Counted from the stretch's first letter, positions 10,190 through 22,231 are shown. The stretch: 64,000 nt of DNA from Linnemannia schmuckeri (GCA_029449235.1 JANATG010000006.1:1488001-1552000), one strand, 5' to 3'. The notes: generated by a model from the letters alone, not told the origin. Numbers and translations: made by a program.

Positions 10190-11117
10190 ATGGTAAAGGT
10201 CCCCGTCATCAGTGCCGCCGGCTACATTGGTATCCGCATCTCCCAGCAACTTCGTCAAGCAAACCACATCGTCTACGGAACCACCCGCTCGGCCGCCAAC
10301 GAGTCGACCCTTCTCCTTAACGAGGTCATCCCCATTGTTGGCCCCGTCGAACCCGAATCCTCCGACTCCCACTCCATCCTTCGCCCCTCCGCCACCCTCC
10401 CTTGGCTCGAGGCCGTCAAATTTGATAACAATGGTGTAGCCATCGACCTCTTGGCCTCCAAGAACGGCGTCAAGACCATCCTCGAGCTCCTCGTCCGTCT
10501 GTTCAAGGACCGTCAAGCCAACCGCCAGCCCCGCATCGGCTACATCTACGGATCTGGCATGTGGCTCCACGGATCGGACGACAATATCGCTTCAGACCTC
10601 ACCCCGTCGACGTTAAGGTATTCCCTCATCAACCTCCTACCCTCGTCGCCTGGCGCCTCGAGTTGGAACGCGAGGTCCTGACATCCTACGAACACCTCTA
10701 CGCCGCCATCATCCGTCCCTCCCTCGTTTATGGTGGCGACGGCAAGATATGGGGCCTCTACTTTGGCCAGATCTACAACGCCATCCAAAACAACGCCCCA
10801 TCACTCTCCCGGCCGACCCCGAAGCTGGTGTCTCTCTCATCCACGTTAACGACACCGCCTCGACCTTCGTCGCGGCCGTCGAAAGACTCGGATCCATCTC
10901 TGGCCACAAAAGCTCCTACCCAGTCTTTGATGTCACCACTTCCCACGAGAGCCTCGCCTACATCTTCACCAAATTCTCTAAGGAGCTTGGATACAATGGC
11001 TCCCAAATCCAATTGACTAGTGCCCCTGAGGGGAGGGCATTCCCCGAGATCTTTATCCAGGCCTTCAACACCAAGGTCACGTCTAGCAGCACTCGTGTCC
11101 AGACTGTGTTGGGTTGA
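10190..11117 (+). pseudogene. NAD-dependent epimerase/dehydratase-like gene, two frameshifts
   Basis: The protein starts MVKVPVISAAGYIGIRISQQ, a Rossmann-fold start of the extended SDR / NAD-dependent epimerase type (AGYIG in place of GxxGYIG), and has IGYIYGSGMWLHG further on. The frame must shift near 10610 to continue as HPVDVKVFPHQPPTLVAWRL and IIRPSLVYGGDG, and again near 10800 to continue as ITLPADPEAGVSLIHVNDTA and on to the TGA at 11115-11117. Each shift is equivalent to one missing base. The three segments join into one normal family member of about 300 residues with high-GC third positions and no introns, so decay is recent or the sequence has two errors. Substrate unknown. Confidence 0.75.
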
Positions 11118-11737
11118 AAGCTTACCAAGACTGGATTTATAATTGGATTGAATGTCTATGCCCGCTCTTGGTTGGCCGGCTTCCAGCAGCGCTCTGCTTA
11201 AAAAGAAAAATTGACAAGTTGGATGTTGATTCAACCCTTTTTCTCACGCTCTTGTCCCCTTACCTCCGTCTTTCCTTTTTCCTCTCTTTCTTTTTTTTGC
11301 GTCTTGATTTGTATGCTTTTCGCATGGAGCATGAAATTAGCAATGCTCTTTAACCTCAATATGGAATATAAAAAACAATCAACGATAACATATATTTGTG
11401 TGAATTTGAATGATGCAATGAGAATGAGGAATGCCATCAAAAAGTTACGAGGGAGGGATGTGTTTTCGTTTGCCCTTGAACTCGATACACCTGCTTCTCA
11501 GCAAAGTATCAAAGCATCCGCAGCGGATGAACTTCTTTCAAAGAGTAGTAAAAACGGCATTCATGCACATTGAATGTCAGCAAGAAGACATGAATGATAA
11601 CTATGAGTGCATCCGTAATGTGAACAGCGCAGAAGCAAACAGACAAAACTGATAGAAAATAAAAGTCAGCCTCGAGTTTATGCTGGTTTAGGTTTACAAA
11701 TCTATGGTATATGCTTTTGTCTTTTGTGGTTAGCAGT

Positions 11738-11776
<39 letters not shown>

Positions 11777-11849
11777 AAGGACGGATAAAAAGGATAAACG
11801 GAAAAATCCCGCACCCGTGAACGACTAGATAAAGGTGCAACAAAAACAT
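11118..11849. other. Convergent intergenic region
   Basis: 3' flanks of the epimerase pseudogene (plus) and the F-box/LRR gene (minus). It contains a T/C-rich stretch (about 11236-11310) and the 35-A tract at 11739-11773. No gene is supported. Confidence 0.5.
11739..11773 (+). repeat. Poly(A) tract, 35 A
   Basis: Uninterrupted A run about 75 bases beyond the stop of the minus-strand gene, where it reads as T. No element attached to it is recognised. Confidence 0.9.
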
Positions 11850-14800
11850 TCATATGCATTCAGAGGGAAGTCCATGCGCCTCCACCGCCAAAACCGACAG
11901 CGCAGCAGCCAGCGTAGCCAATGATCCGTAGACGGCCATCACAATCATGACAACAGTCAATCGCATATTTGCTTCATCTTTGTCCAACACCTCTAACACA
12001 TCATCCACAACAACATCTCCTTCCACGAAAGAGCTCAAACTCGACACGACGGCCTTACTCTCCGATAATGACAACAGATCCGATTGCATGACAATAAAGG
12101 ACTTTAGCGTGGGTGTCAATGCTTGGCGCAGCATATCCATTTCTGCCGCTGCAAGGCCGAAACGTGTCAGGATCCTATCAATGCCGTATTCGTGGTCTGC
12201 CGCGACCGCTGCAGTCCCCACGGAAGCGCTGGTATCTTCTTGGTTGTTGATATTGTTGTTGCCACCGCTATTGTTGCGAGGTGAAAGGATCGAGACCAGG
12301 CGAGTGCCAATACCTCGGAAAAACGACGATACCCCACGACCTCTCGATCTCGACATCGACTGAGAATGCCCTGTTGCGCCATTGCCATTACTAATTAGCA
12401 CGCCATTAGCTTCGAATCCTGCCATCGATCCAATAGCACTTGCTGCCCAAAGAGCGCAGTTGCCATACTCGATCCACTCCACTGTCGATGTCTCTCCCAG
12501 CCAAGGACTAGGTCCAGGGCAACTTGAACCATTGTCAACCTGCGCCGCAACCGTGTCGTCCTTGCGCGCGATGCTGGTGTCTAGGGGCGAAGGCTCAGTC
12601 GCGGCGGATCTCCTAGACCGTCTCAACTTGAAGGATCGTTTTTTAGGACGACGATGCTCAGCCTCCGTCGCTGGGATCGAGCTGGCTGGTACAGACTGGG
12701 TCGGACGCGGTTGTTGTTGCTGATTGTTGTCCTGCAGCTGCCGTTGTCTCTGCTTTCGGTACTGCTGGAGCTGGTGTTGGTAGTAATGATCCGGGTCGTC
12801 AAAATGCAAGCCCTCCAGCTTCCTGCACATTGGCGCAATGACATCTCTCAGAAGCGTCTCCTTGAAGTGCCGAGGCTCCAGAACCAAAAACCTCAATGTC
12901 TGACTGACGCCTCGGATGATCTCTGCAATCCCCGTGCTCGTCAATTGAACCGACCCGAGCTCCAATCTCTCCAGAGGCGCGACAATCTGTTTCCGCGATG
13001 GACTAGGGAGGAGATTTGGCAAAAGAGCGCCCAGCGGACTGGTGGGGCTCGGTAAACTGTCAGAATCAAACCCAAGGCCTTCAAGCAGCTCGATATCTCG
13101 AGCCAATGACTTGTGGACCGCCAGAACTCTGAGCTTGGGACACTCGGTTAGCAGACTCGCAAGGGCACCACCTCCGACATCAACACAGCTTGTCACCGCA
13201 AAAACTTCGAGGCAATGGCTCGCTGCGACAATCAGCTTTGCAATTGCGCTGTCCGTGACTGATCCTGGGCCGAGAAAGACCTGCGAGAGTCGACATGGCG
13301 GAACAATGTAGAGAGGCGCAGAGGATCCTGTCTGCTGCTGCTGATGATGATGATGACTTCTTTCTTGACTTATTGCTGTCTCCGAGCTACGGGGGGTACT
13401 GGTGGCGGAGATGATACCCTTGGTAAGAGCACCAAGCAACTGGTTGTCAACAAATCCGCCCTGGAGCCGAAGATATTGCAGTCGCGAGAATCCTGATCCA
13501 AAGAGTCGTTCCAGTTCTCTGGGTGTTTCGAGTCCGGCTGCTTGCATCTTTTCGTTAGCACGCAGGTCTAGAGCCCTGACTTGATCACGGCAGCAGGACC
13601 CGATGCACTCAAGAACATTCACAAGCAAGTGAGGGGACGCTTGTGGATGAGAAAAGTTCAGCACAATGTTCCTGGGCATCTGTCGGTATGACCATCGAGG
13701 CATCAGTACAGACGACTGCAGATATGTAGGTGACTGTGAACGCGACGCCGGTGACTTGGGCACCGACTCGACTCCTGTGGTGCTGTGACGACGAAGAGGT
13801 CCTGATCGGTCAAGGGGCGACAACAGGGGCGTCCGTGCTTGTACTCGCTTTTGTTGTTGTTGTTCACTACTTGGGACAGCAGTGGTTTGTGTTGGATGTC
13901 GAACCCCATTGAACCGCTTCAAGGATTGCTGAACAGAGTCGATCAAATTAGATCGAGCCTGCTTGGGCTCGTTCTCATCGAGGACAGAGAGGAGAGCTGG
14001 AGTCGACTTAAGTGAGGTGTTGTCCTTGACGACATCGAGACCAAGGCTGTTAACATCCGTTTGAGAAACAACAGGCTGATCACCGCTGGGGATACTCTCG
14101 TCGTTACGCAGTGTTGAAAGGAGCGCCTGGACTTGAAATGAATCATGCCCATGAAAGACAATGCCCTTCCAAAGTGACCGCACGGCAATATTTGCAAACC
14201 TCCTGTTGACAAGCAAGAGTTGAAAGGGTGTCGAGAGCTCAATAGTGTCGGTGTACTCGTCGGCAATCTGTTCGCTGGTGCTACTGCTTCCTCTCCTGCC
14301 CTGATCAATGCGAGTTTCGGCCGTGTTTGCATTTTTATTCTCGGTAGTCGATGATGGTGGTGATGCAATTTGAGGGGCTGCAGGTGGGATGAATCCGTCC
14401 GTGTACTTTTCAGACGGAAAAGGGACATTTCGTCCTTCCAAGGTCACGCTTGAGGTCAGGGTCAAACTCCTGGCTCGTCGTCGATTAGCATGTGAAACGA
14501 CGGCGTGCATGCTCTGAAGCTCCTGTGTTAGACTCTCAAAGTGGCCCGTGCCTTGATCCCAAGAGTGTGCTCGAGTAAACGCATGATGGGGGCTTGTCCT
14601 TGAAAGGGGTTTCAACTCAGGCAAGGGATTATCTTCTGCACTAACAGATGATCCTCCTGCAGCAAAAGAAGGAAAGAAAAAGAAAAGGAGACGAAAAGAT
14701 AAAAGGAAAAAAAACGTAGTAAAACAAATTGTTAGAGCATGAAAGGAATGGTAAAAGCAAGTGCAGGCAGGAAAGAAGAAAGGTTTCGTTAGAAAGGAAC

Positions 14801-16000
14801 GCGCCTATTATGTTCTTTCGCGCCCAGGCGCACACAGCAAAGAGCGAACAGGTTGAAAATGGGACAAAACGAATCGCAGAAAAAGGAGATGTGGTGCAGG
14901 AGATGAAGATAGCGACAAGAGAGGTGACAGAAGTCGGCGGCTACGAATTGCTGTGGATATGCACATGCGGGAAGGATAGAGATGGTTGCACGAAAAGAAA
15001 AGGCGATAATCCGATTATTCTTTTTTTGTCTACCCTCTCTTCCCTCCCCTTTCTTTCTTGTACGCTTTTCCGTGTACAGTATATGTACTTGTTCGTTACC
15101 TGGTATTACTGCCGCCTTTGACTCGCTGCTTCCTTCAATGAGTCGCTGTCTCTGGTTCTGGGCTCGACGCGAGATAAACGAAAGTGCAGCTGAAGCGAAC
15201 GAAGCTGGTGGTGTCGGAGAAAGGATCAACTGGATGGGTAGTAGTGGAGGATGATCGTGTAGAGATGTGGTCCGCCTTGGAAGATGCCGTGACCAGAGGG
15301 GTGAAGAGTGCTGATGGTGGGAGAAGGAGAGGTGTCGTTGGTGTGGCCCGGGATGATCGCTCCACTGTTGCTGAACATTGTGAGGACATTTTTGAGAGCC
15401 TTTGTGACCAAGACGGAGTCCAAAGAAGTTGAACGCTCTGTCGTGTGCAATGATCCTAGGTTGGTCTTCTATTTCCTCCACGGCAGCAAGCCTTCTCCTC
15501 CTCCTCTTTCTTACAATGGAGTCACTCGTGTTGCTGTTGCCACTGCCACGCTCTACCACACGATTACTGTTGGTGTTTCTGCCACTGGTAGTGTTCTTGT
15601 TGTCGTTGAAGCCGGATAATATACTAACATTACTGCCGCTAGACATGACGTTTTGAAGTCGAATAGGCTGCCGTGTGTATTGCGATGTGGATGTGGTAGT
15701 TCCGAGTTGTTTCGTTTGGGGGAGTGGACCGTGACAGAGGGAGCAGTGGTAACAGTCATGGCAAAACTGGCCCTCGGCTGTGATCAAGGGGCAGGACCAA
15801 AGGAGAAAGTCGAGGTCTTGACTACAGTAGGCCAGGATCAAGCACAGAATTTCATCGGGTAGGTCGAGAAGTTGCCGCGGGCGAAGGCGAGGTCGAGGCC
15901 GAGGCCGAGATGGTATTGACATACTCCTGTTGTTGTTGTTGTTGTTGTTGTGGATGGTGTGAGTATTGCTGAGTGTCGGATTGCTCGTGCTTCTTGACAT
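11850..16000 (-). CDS. Large F-box/LRR-like protein with C-terminal membrane helix
   Basis: Modelled as two exons, 16000-15100 and 14656-11850; donor GTAAC and acceptor CTGCAG join in phase and give 1235 aa. Residues 44-60 (LLDLPDEILCLILAYCS) look like the first half of an F-box, the motif that binds SKP1 in SCF ubiquitin ligases. The second half (FQLLLVNRRFANIAVRSLWK) appears near residues 445-465, so about 385 residues of Asn/Ser/Arg-rich low-complexity sequence separate the halves. A Cys cluster (C70, C80, C83, C86, C89) follows the first half. Leucine-rich repeats follow from about 640 (CRLSQVFLGPGSVTDSAI, CPKLRVLAVHKSL, LERLELGSVQLTSTGIAE). The last 35 residues form a hydrophobic helix. 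An alternative is that the true first exon is shorter and splices straight to the second F-box half. Exon 1 is the weaker part. Confidence 0.65.
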
Positions 16001-17100
16001 TGGGGTAGGGAAGAAAGAGTCGAGAGACAGAGCGGTAGAGACAGAGAGAGAGAACAGGCGACACGGCAACAGGGTAGGAGACAAAGATGACAGTAAAGCT
16101 GCAGCAGAGAGGGAGAAAGACGAGACCGAGGAGAAGAGAAAGAAAAGGTTAGGACTTGCTAGGAAAAGGAGGGATAGGGAAGAAAACGACTGTGTGCGTG
16201 GTGACGGGTAGTGGGAAAGTGATGCGAAAAGGACGGAACCCTATGTGCGCGAATGTGCAGTCTGTCGAGGACGAGGAGACAGAGACAGAGACAAAGACAG
16301 AGAATGAATGAAAACAAAAGGGAGAGGGGTGGACAGGGATGCAGGATGCATAATCACAGAAAAAGGGACAGATCGATCGTCGACAGACAAGGCATTCACT
16401 TTTGTTTCTTTTGGTGTTGCTGTTGTCATTGTTATTGATTGCAAGATGGTCACTCTGTACTGCACTGCACTGATTGTTGCACACAGGAAGATTGTTGTCG
16501 TTATGCACAATGAGTGGTTATGTAGAAGAGTACAGCAGCGGAGACGCACATGCAAGTAGGCAAATACGATGTCGCCGTGCAATGACAGCTGTGTTGTTGC
16601 TGATGCTGTTGCCATTGCTGTTGCTGTCGTTGAATGAGTGTTGTGCGAGTGAATATAGATGCTAGAGTGAAGTTGGCGGTAGAGTTACCTTCAGCGCACT
16701 GGCCAGAAAGGTATAGGGGAGATGATAAAAAAGGGTAAGACCGAGAGTGAGACTTACAAGGCAGGTGATAGATGACTGATGGCTGACGATAGATGGTGCC
16801 TGAGTTTGGTGATACTTTAAATTGGGAGAAAGAAGAGAGACAGAGAAAAACAGAGAGAGAAGAAGAGAAAAGAGGAGGAGACCCTGAAGAACGGGAATGT
16901 ATGCGTATTGTATATTGACAAAGAGCGAGCGAGAGATAGAAAGGAGAGAATGAGATGAGAGAAGGGAGGGAGTGAGAAAGAGAAGGAGTTAAGAGAGGGA
17001 AAGGTGAACAGAAAGAGAAGAAATAAAAAAAAGTTAGAAAAGTACTTGAATACAAACGGGCGGATAAAAGAACGATTGGAGGGAGGAGAGGAAGGTGGGA

Positions 17101-17180
17101 GTGAGAATGAGAGTGAGGATGAGAATGAGAATGAGAATGAGAATGAGAATGAGAATGAGAATGAGAATGAGAATGAGAGC
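17101..17180 (+). repeat. GAGAAT hexanucleotide microsatellite
   Basis: About nine perfect GAGAAT units at 17121-17176, with degenerate copies at the left edge. The complement would encode alternating Ser-His in one frame and Phe-Ser in another, which explains the long apparent minus-strand frames. Confidence 0.9.
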
Positions 17181-20100
17181 GAGAAGTCAAGAAAGAGTGA
17201 GCGGGAGAAAAACAAAAGTGAGGAAGAGAGGGTGAGAAGGAATTGTGAGAGAAAGAGAGAGAGGGAAAGAGGAGGAGGGATAAAGAGCAAAAAGAACGAG
17301 AGAGAGGATGGGAGAGAAAAGGAAAGAAAGACGACCCGTTGTTACGGTCAAAATCCTAATGGCACATCATCATACATTTGTTTCTTCGTTCTTCTCTCTC
17401 TTGCAATCCCGCACTGACAGCACTTTTTTCTATCTTGTTTGCTGGATTGTCCAACCTCCAATGGTCAGGCTTTTTTTCCTTTTTCTTTTTTTTCTTCTCT
17501 CTCATTTGTGGTGGAAAAAGACAGAGGACAATTACTACGCGAACGAACTGAAGGGCTGGCATTTTCTCCATATTATTCAAATTGGTGCTTAATGACTGGC
17601 ACTGCCTCGCTAATGTGAAGCGAGCAAGCAAGACATCTCTTCACCTGCATCCTCACCTTCATCCTCTCTTGCACAGTGGACCAACAAGAGAACAAAACGA
17701 GAAAGAAAAAAAAAAAGGAAGACAAGATCTACAACTGTCTGAGCGTGGTCGACTCTTTTCCTCCCTCCCTCATCTCGCTCAAACAATGCAGCTCTCTTTT
17801 CCCCTTCTTTCTCAGTTGTCCTCTCTTCTTCCGTCCGTCTGTCTGTGGTTGTACAACACACGGTCTCTTTTCTCATTGTTGTGTTGCTGCTGCTTCTCTG
17901 TCTGTCCGCTTGTCTGTCTGTCGGTCGGTTATCCTCCTCCTCTTTCCTCGTCATATATCCCATGTGTGCAGAATAGAAGCAAACCTGCCCGTTTTTTCTC
18001 AGTCTGTCAACCCGCAGGATAGCAACAACAATCAACAAACAAGCAAAAAACAAAACAAGCACAAACACAAAGGAGCTTGTAACTGTGTTCCTTGTCCACT
18101 TTGACGCTCTCGAGTGTGAATGAGGTGCCACAAGAAATAAATCATATTTTCTTTCTTCTGCCCCAAACATCTATTTCTCCTTTACCTCTTTTTCTTTTTT
18201 TTTTTTTGTTCTTGAAGAGAGCAGAAAGCCGCACGCCCCTGCAAAGTGAGCTCATGTGTTGTGATGTGTGGAGAGCAGGGTAAGTGCCAATTTTCACAAA
18301 TGTCCCAAGCTACTCTACATATCCATCTCGGTTTTTTCTCCTCGGGCGGAAGAAGAGATGCAAGGAAAGAGAAAGAGATCTGGCCGAAGAAAGGGAAGGG
18401 ACATGCATAAGAATTGAAACCTTTCAATTTATTGGACACTGCTAAAACAGAGAATAGATGGTGAGGCGAGTGTGTGGGAGGCGGGACAATTTTAAAAACA
18501 GAGTCGCCGAAAAGTGAAAAAATGAGAGAAAGATGACTGGTCACTCGGTTTGTTTTACTTCGGGCTGGACATTTTCTGCGATTATTTAAGGCGTTTAAGC
18601 GCGACGAGAATACGCGAGGGCGCGGATGTGAATCTGGGACGGACGTGGTGACCTGACTTGGACACAGAGGTGGATAGGTAGGACAGACAGACAGATTGAC
18701 GAACGGACGGACAAGGTAGACTAATGTATTGACGGTCAGGTACCCTCCCTCCTCTTCGATCTATCCCTTACCTGCGTCAGTCCCTCCCCTCCCTTGTTCT
18801 CATTGCCATCCAAATTTAGGGAACAGACAATGAAGCATGCATGTCATTGTCTACTTGGAATCACAATCGTGCATGGACATGTATGTACCACCTAACCTAT
18901 CATTCCCACCCATACCCGCGCCCACACTCGCACCATACAACACACGTCAAACTGTTCACCCACACATACACACACACTAGAGTGACACTGACTGGTCCCG
19001 ATCCGATTGTCAAAAAAATCAAGGGTCGCTAACAACTAGCACACGACGACTGACGACAACTGAAGCACCCTGACGGGAAGAAACAGGAAAAAAATATAAA
19101 CGCCATACATGATATAGTCTATCCCCTTGTTCTTTTCTCAAGTCCAAGTCCAAGTCTCAAGTCTCGAAGTCCCGTGAAGATGGTAGTCCAGGTACACCTT
19201 ACGTTAAGGAGAGTACAACACCATTTTGGAAGGGTGAATGGACATAATTGATGTTGGCTAGAGGCGCATGTGTATCCCATTGGTTCACCAAAGCTACAAA
19301 GGAAAATATAACGAGTTTTGGGCCTCTCCCCTCAAAAACACACCCATGTCGCTCACCTTTTTTGACGTTCATAAGGTATCATTGCCGGATGCCGGACAAA
19401 GACTACCCATGGCCACATCCTTCTTGCTGCTTCTGCGCCAGGCTAGGAGATAGTTGGCAGAGATTAAAATCAATGTACGATTCGCAAAAAGCGGACAGTT
19501 CAAACGACCAAGGAGAATACAAAAAGCGCTTGGATAATCGAACCCTTTTTTATTTTTATTTTTATTTTTTGTTTATTGTTCTCTTATGTTCTACGGACCT
19601 TGATGAACCTGTCTCATTCGTTGGTTGGTGTTCTTATTTTTTGGTTTCCTGCAAGGTGGTACAAACAACAACGAACAAATAGGAAAAAAGGAGAGACCCA
19701 CAAAGGAACCGTTACCCGTCTCTTTCTCACTCGTCCATCGAAAGATGAAGAAAAGGGAGTCGGAAAAAGTCAAATAATAGCTATACTCATCTGACCAGCG
19801 AAGCGAGGGGGGGATCTGGACCACATTGATATTGCAATATGACAAGGGTGGCGGCGCGATTACAAAGTCAAACGATTTCAAGTTCAACTTTTCTCTAGCC
19901 CTTTGCCCAAGAAAAGAAAGCATGACGGGCTTTCCTACTAGTTTTTGCTTTTACCTTCTTCGCCACCCTTTTCTTGCCTCTGTCTTCCGTCATGATTGTC
20001 ACGATTATCATATGTAATGTCTAATTGTGGTTATTTGTGTTAGTCTACTTTGCCCTTGCTCTTACCTTTGGCGCGTATTTTTATTCTGCTTCCCAACTCT

Positions 20101-20692
20101 CCATCACTCAATGCTTCCCAGTTTCGAACCATTTTTTGTTTACCCCTGCTTTGCTTCAAAACAAAACAAAACAATCTTTGAATATCGATCTGGAAGAAGA
20201 AAAGACCAAGGGGAAAGAGTCAGAGAGATGATCAAAACGGCGTAGTGCCAATGCCAGTGCCAATCTAATTTCCCTCGCCTCACCCCGCCTTCTTTCGCTC
20301 CAACACACGTTCCTCTTAACATATATTCACAAAAAAACATGCAAATGAGCCTAGCAAGAAGACGCCGACTATTGTGACAAAAAAAAAATTGGGTCAATCT
20401 TCGTCATCGATTTACCGACCCTCTTTGTATCCGTCCGTTGAAGGTGGGGTGTGTGCAAAAACACGGGTACGAGCAGGTGATTAAAATCTGTTACACCATC
20501 TACGCATGATGAATACTTGCTTGTGTCTCTATGCGTTGATTTGTAGATCGGTCTCATTCTCATCTCGCCTATGATCAATTGTTGCCAGAGATAAAACCAA
20601 GTGTAGGCATAGGTCAAACAAGCATTCGCAGAGTCAAAACGCGTTAAAAGCGCACTTATGGCTTTAATAGAAGCCTCTCTGTCAGTTGTTTA

Positions 20693-20718
20693 TTTTTTTT
20701 TTTTTTTTTTTTTTTTTT
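20693..20718 (+). repeat. Poly(T) tract, 26 T
   Basis: Uninterrupted T run about 295 bases from the 3' end of the tRNA-Thr gene. It is on the sense strand of no recognised gene. Confidence 0.9.
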
Positions 20719-21012
20719 GGCTATTTCAGTGTATTTGTCGTCAAATCCAAACGAGCGACCATGCACGAGAGTGACTTGATACGCGTCAAAGGAAACGGAG
20801 CAGGAGGTGAAGAGTAGCTTAGATCGTGAATGATAAGAGGAGTAAAACTAAAGAGTCGACAATAACACGAAGCGTCTCGAATGAAAGAAAAGGGAAAGAA
20901 CAATCGAAGAATAGTCAGAATAAAAGGATAAAATCAGAAAAGAACATAAAGACGCGTCGAAGCGTTTCGCAAGAAAACCAAAAAGAAGAGCCCATTGAAA
21001 TAGTCAAAAGTA

Positions 21013-21084
21013 TGCCCACTGCAGGGATCGAACCTGCTACCTTCTGCTTACTAGGCAGACGCTCTACCAATGAGCTAAGCGGGC
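21013..21084 (-). tRNA. tRNA-Thr (anticodon AGT)
   Basis: Minus strand, 72 nt, no intron. The acceptor stem GCCCGCT pairs with AGTGGGC (one G-U), discriminator A. The D arm contains GCTCATTGGTAGAGC, an A-box-like internal promoter. The anticodon stem TCTGC/GCAGA closes the loop CTAGTAA, giving anticodon AGT (read as IGU), so threonine. The T arm GGTTCGATCCC is the B box. The CCA end is not encoded, as expected for eukaryotes. It is a functional-looking pol III gene. Confidence 0.93.
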
Positions 21085-21150
21085 CACTGACCAGCTACTT
21101 CTTACTGATGTTTATAAAATTTTTTGTGCCCATTTTGTTAGCAAATATGT

Positions 21151-21162
21151 TATCACGTGATA
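21151..21162. promoter_or_regulatory. 12-bp palindrome with CACGTG core
   Basis: TATCACGTGATA is a perfect inverted repeat around a CACGTG E-box, about 67 bases upstream of the 5' end of the tRNA gene; a second CACGTG is at 21178-21183. CACGTG binds bHLH factors such as Cbf1/Pho4 in fungi. A role here is not shown. Confidence 0.3.
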
Positions 21163-21197
21163 AATTTAAACAGGCTGCACGTGAGTCTTGGATTAAC

Positions 21198-22192
21198 CCC
21201 TTCGCCCACTTTGAACTCTATGCAAGTGCGTACACCGGACCTTTATTCGACCTGCCTGTGCCGACGATGCGAGCTTGAGGAGGAGGATAGCAAACACGTC
21301 TGGAATTGTCCTCTTGCTGCAGAAACCACCACTATGATCTGGAAGGAGGCCATGGATAGGATTGATGGGTGGGGTGTACAGGCGACAAACAGCTACAACG
21401 CCGCCAGGAAGCGTGAATATGATCGTGCAATTGCCCACGGACGCCAGATGCTAAGGCCGATCCGCATACACTGGCAGTCGCTCTCGAATGCGGAACATGT
21501 CCAAGGATTCTCTTCTATCGGTAGAGCTCAAGCCGTGCACAGCGGTAGTCCTGCTCCCGATCGTGATGAGAATCCCAAGTGGAGTGTCTCGGACCTCCTC
21601 CGCGGTATCACCCCAAGAGTATGTTAACTGAATGGTCCGCGGTTTTCCGGACCCCACAGTCCATCGCCACGACGGTTTTGCACAAGTTTGTTGGTTACCT
21701 GGAGGCGCAGGCTTCGGAGTTGATATGGAAGCCTCGGTGCTCCGCGACGATCGCGTGGGACAGACACAAGGCATCTCTGCCAAGAACAAGACCTTCAAAT
21801 ACACAGGTCCCCGAGGTGACTGGAGTCAGGGATACGGCTACACCACCCGAGATGCTTTTTGCCCGTGTGACGCTTCGCTAGCCACACATGAGAATGGGCG
21901 CTGCCCTGGAGCGTCCATGGATCCACGCGCGGCTGATGAGCGGTTGCTGGATAGTTTGTTGGGAAGGAGGAGATTGTCATTAATGGAGAGGATGGGAAGA
22001 ATTCCTTTTCTTCGTGTTTAGTTTTATTTTCTTCTATTGAAGCTGTGAGGAGCAGCGGCAATTGTTGCGCAGAGCCAGGTTGTGGACCCAACTGCGACTG
22101 GTGGATGACTCTTGGGAGAGTTTGCTATGTAGTTCCTTTCACTATTGAATGCCCTTGTTGGGCTTTTCACTGGAGAAATAAAATTGCGTACG

Positions 22193-22231
<39 letters not shown>
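21198..22231 (+). mobile_element. 5'-truncated non-LTR (LINE) retrotransposon 3' end
   Basis: Protein pieces in three successive frames match the end of a LINE polyprotein: a zinc-knuckle-like CRRCELEEEDSKHVWNC (C-x2-C, then H-x4-C) near 21268-21318; then SMLTEWSAVFRTPQSI and KFVGYLEAQASELIWKPRC from about 21613; then a tail ending RIPFLRV before the TAG at 22019-22021. About 170 bases of 3' UTR with AATAAA at 22177 lead to a 39-A tail (22193-22231). No reverse transcriptase or endonuclease domain is left, so it is a dead 5'-truncated copy with at least two frameshifts. The eight bases GGATTAAC at 21190-21197 recur at 22235-22242 and could be the target-site duplication, although three bases (CCG) lie between the A tail and the right copy. 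The left boundary is inferred. Confidence 0.65.
22193..22231 (+). repeat. Poly(A) tail of the LINE fragment, 39 A
   Basis: Uninterrupted A run 11 bases after an AATAAA signal, as expected for a reverse-transcribed polyadenylated transcript. Confidence 0.85.

Larger units (their letters stand above)
16001..21012. other. Five-kilobase gene-poor region with microsatellites
   Basis: I see no supportable gene. 16000-17340 is GA-rich on the plus strand, with tandem hexamers at 17101-17180. 17450-18230 is T/C-rich with CTGTCTGT runs. 18640-18720 has GACAGACAGAC and GGACGGAC runs. 19544-19570 has short TTTTA repeats. A 26-T run is at 20693-20718. Open frames here (for example His-Ser repeats on the minus strand) follow from the repeats. 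Part of it may be promoter for the minus-strand F-box/LRR gene. Confidence 0.5.

Noticed and set aside
16501..17290. Long minus-strand frames coding His-Ser or Phe-Ser repeats
   Set aside because: They are translations of the GAGAAT microsatellite and adjacent GA-rich DNA; no domain and no start context.
17610..18170. 186-codon minus-strand frame with a hydrophobic stretch
   Set aside because: Lies in CTGT/TC-repeat DNA; no conserved block and no splice or start support.
20826..21278. 150-codon plus-strand frame running through the tRNA gene
   Set aside because: The protein-like part (GIEPATFCLLGRRSTNELS) is the well-known translation of a tRNA gene; the tRNA explains it.
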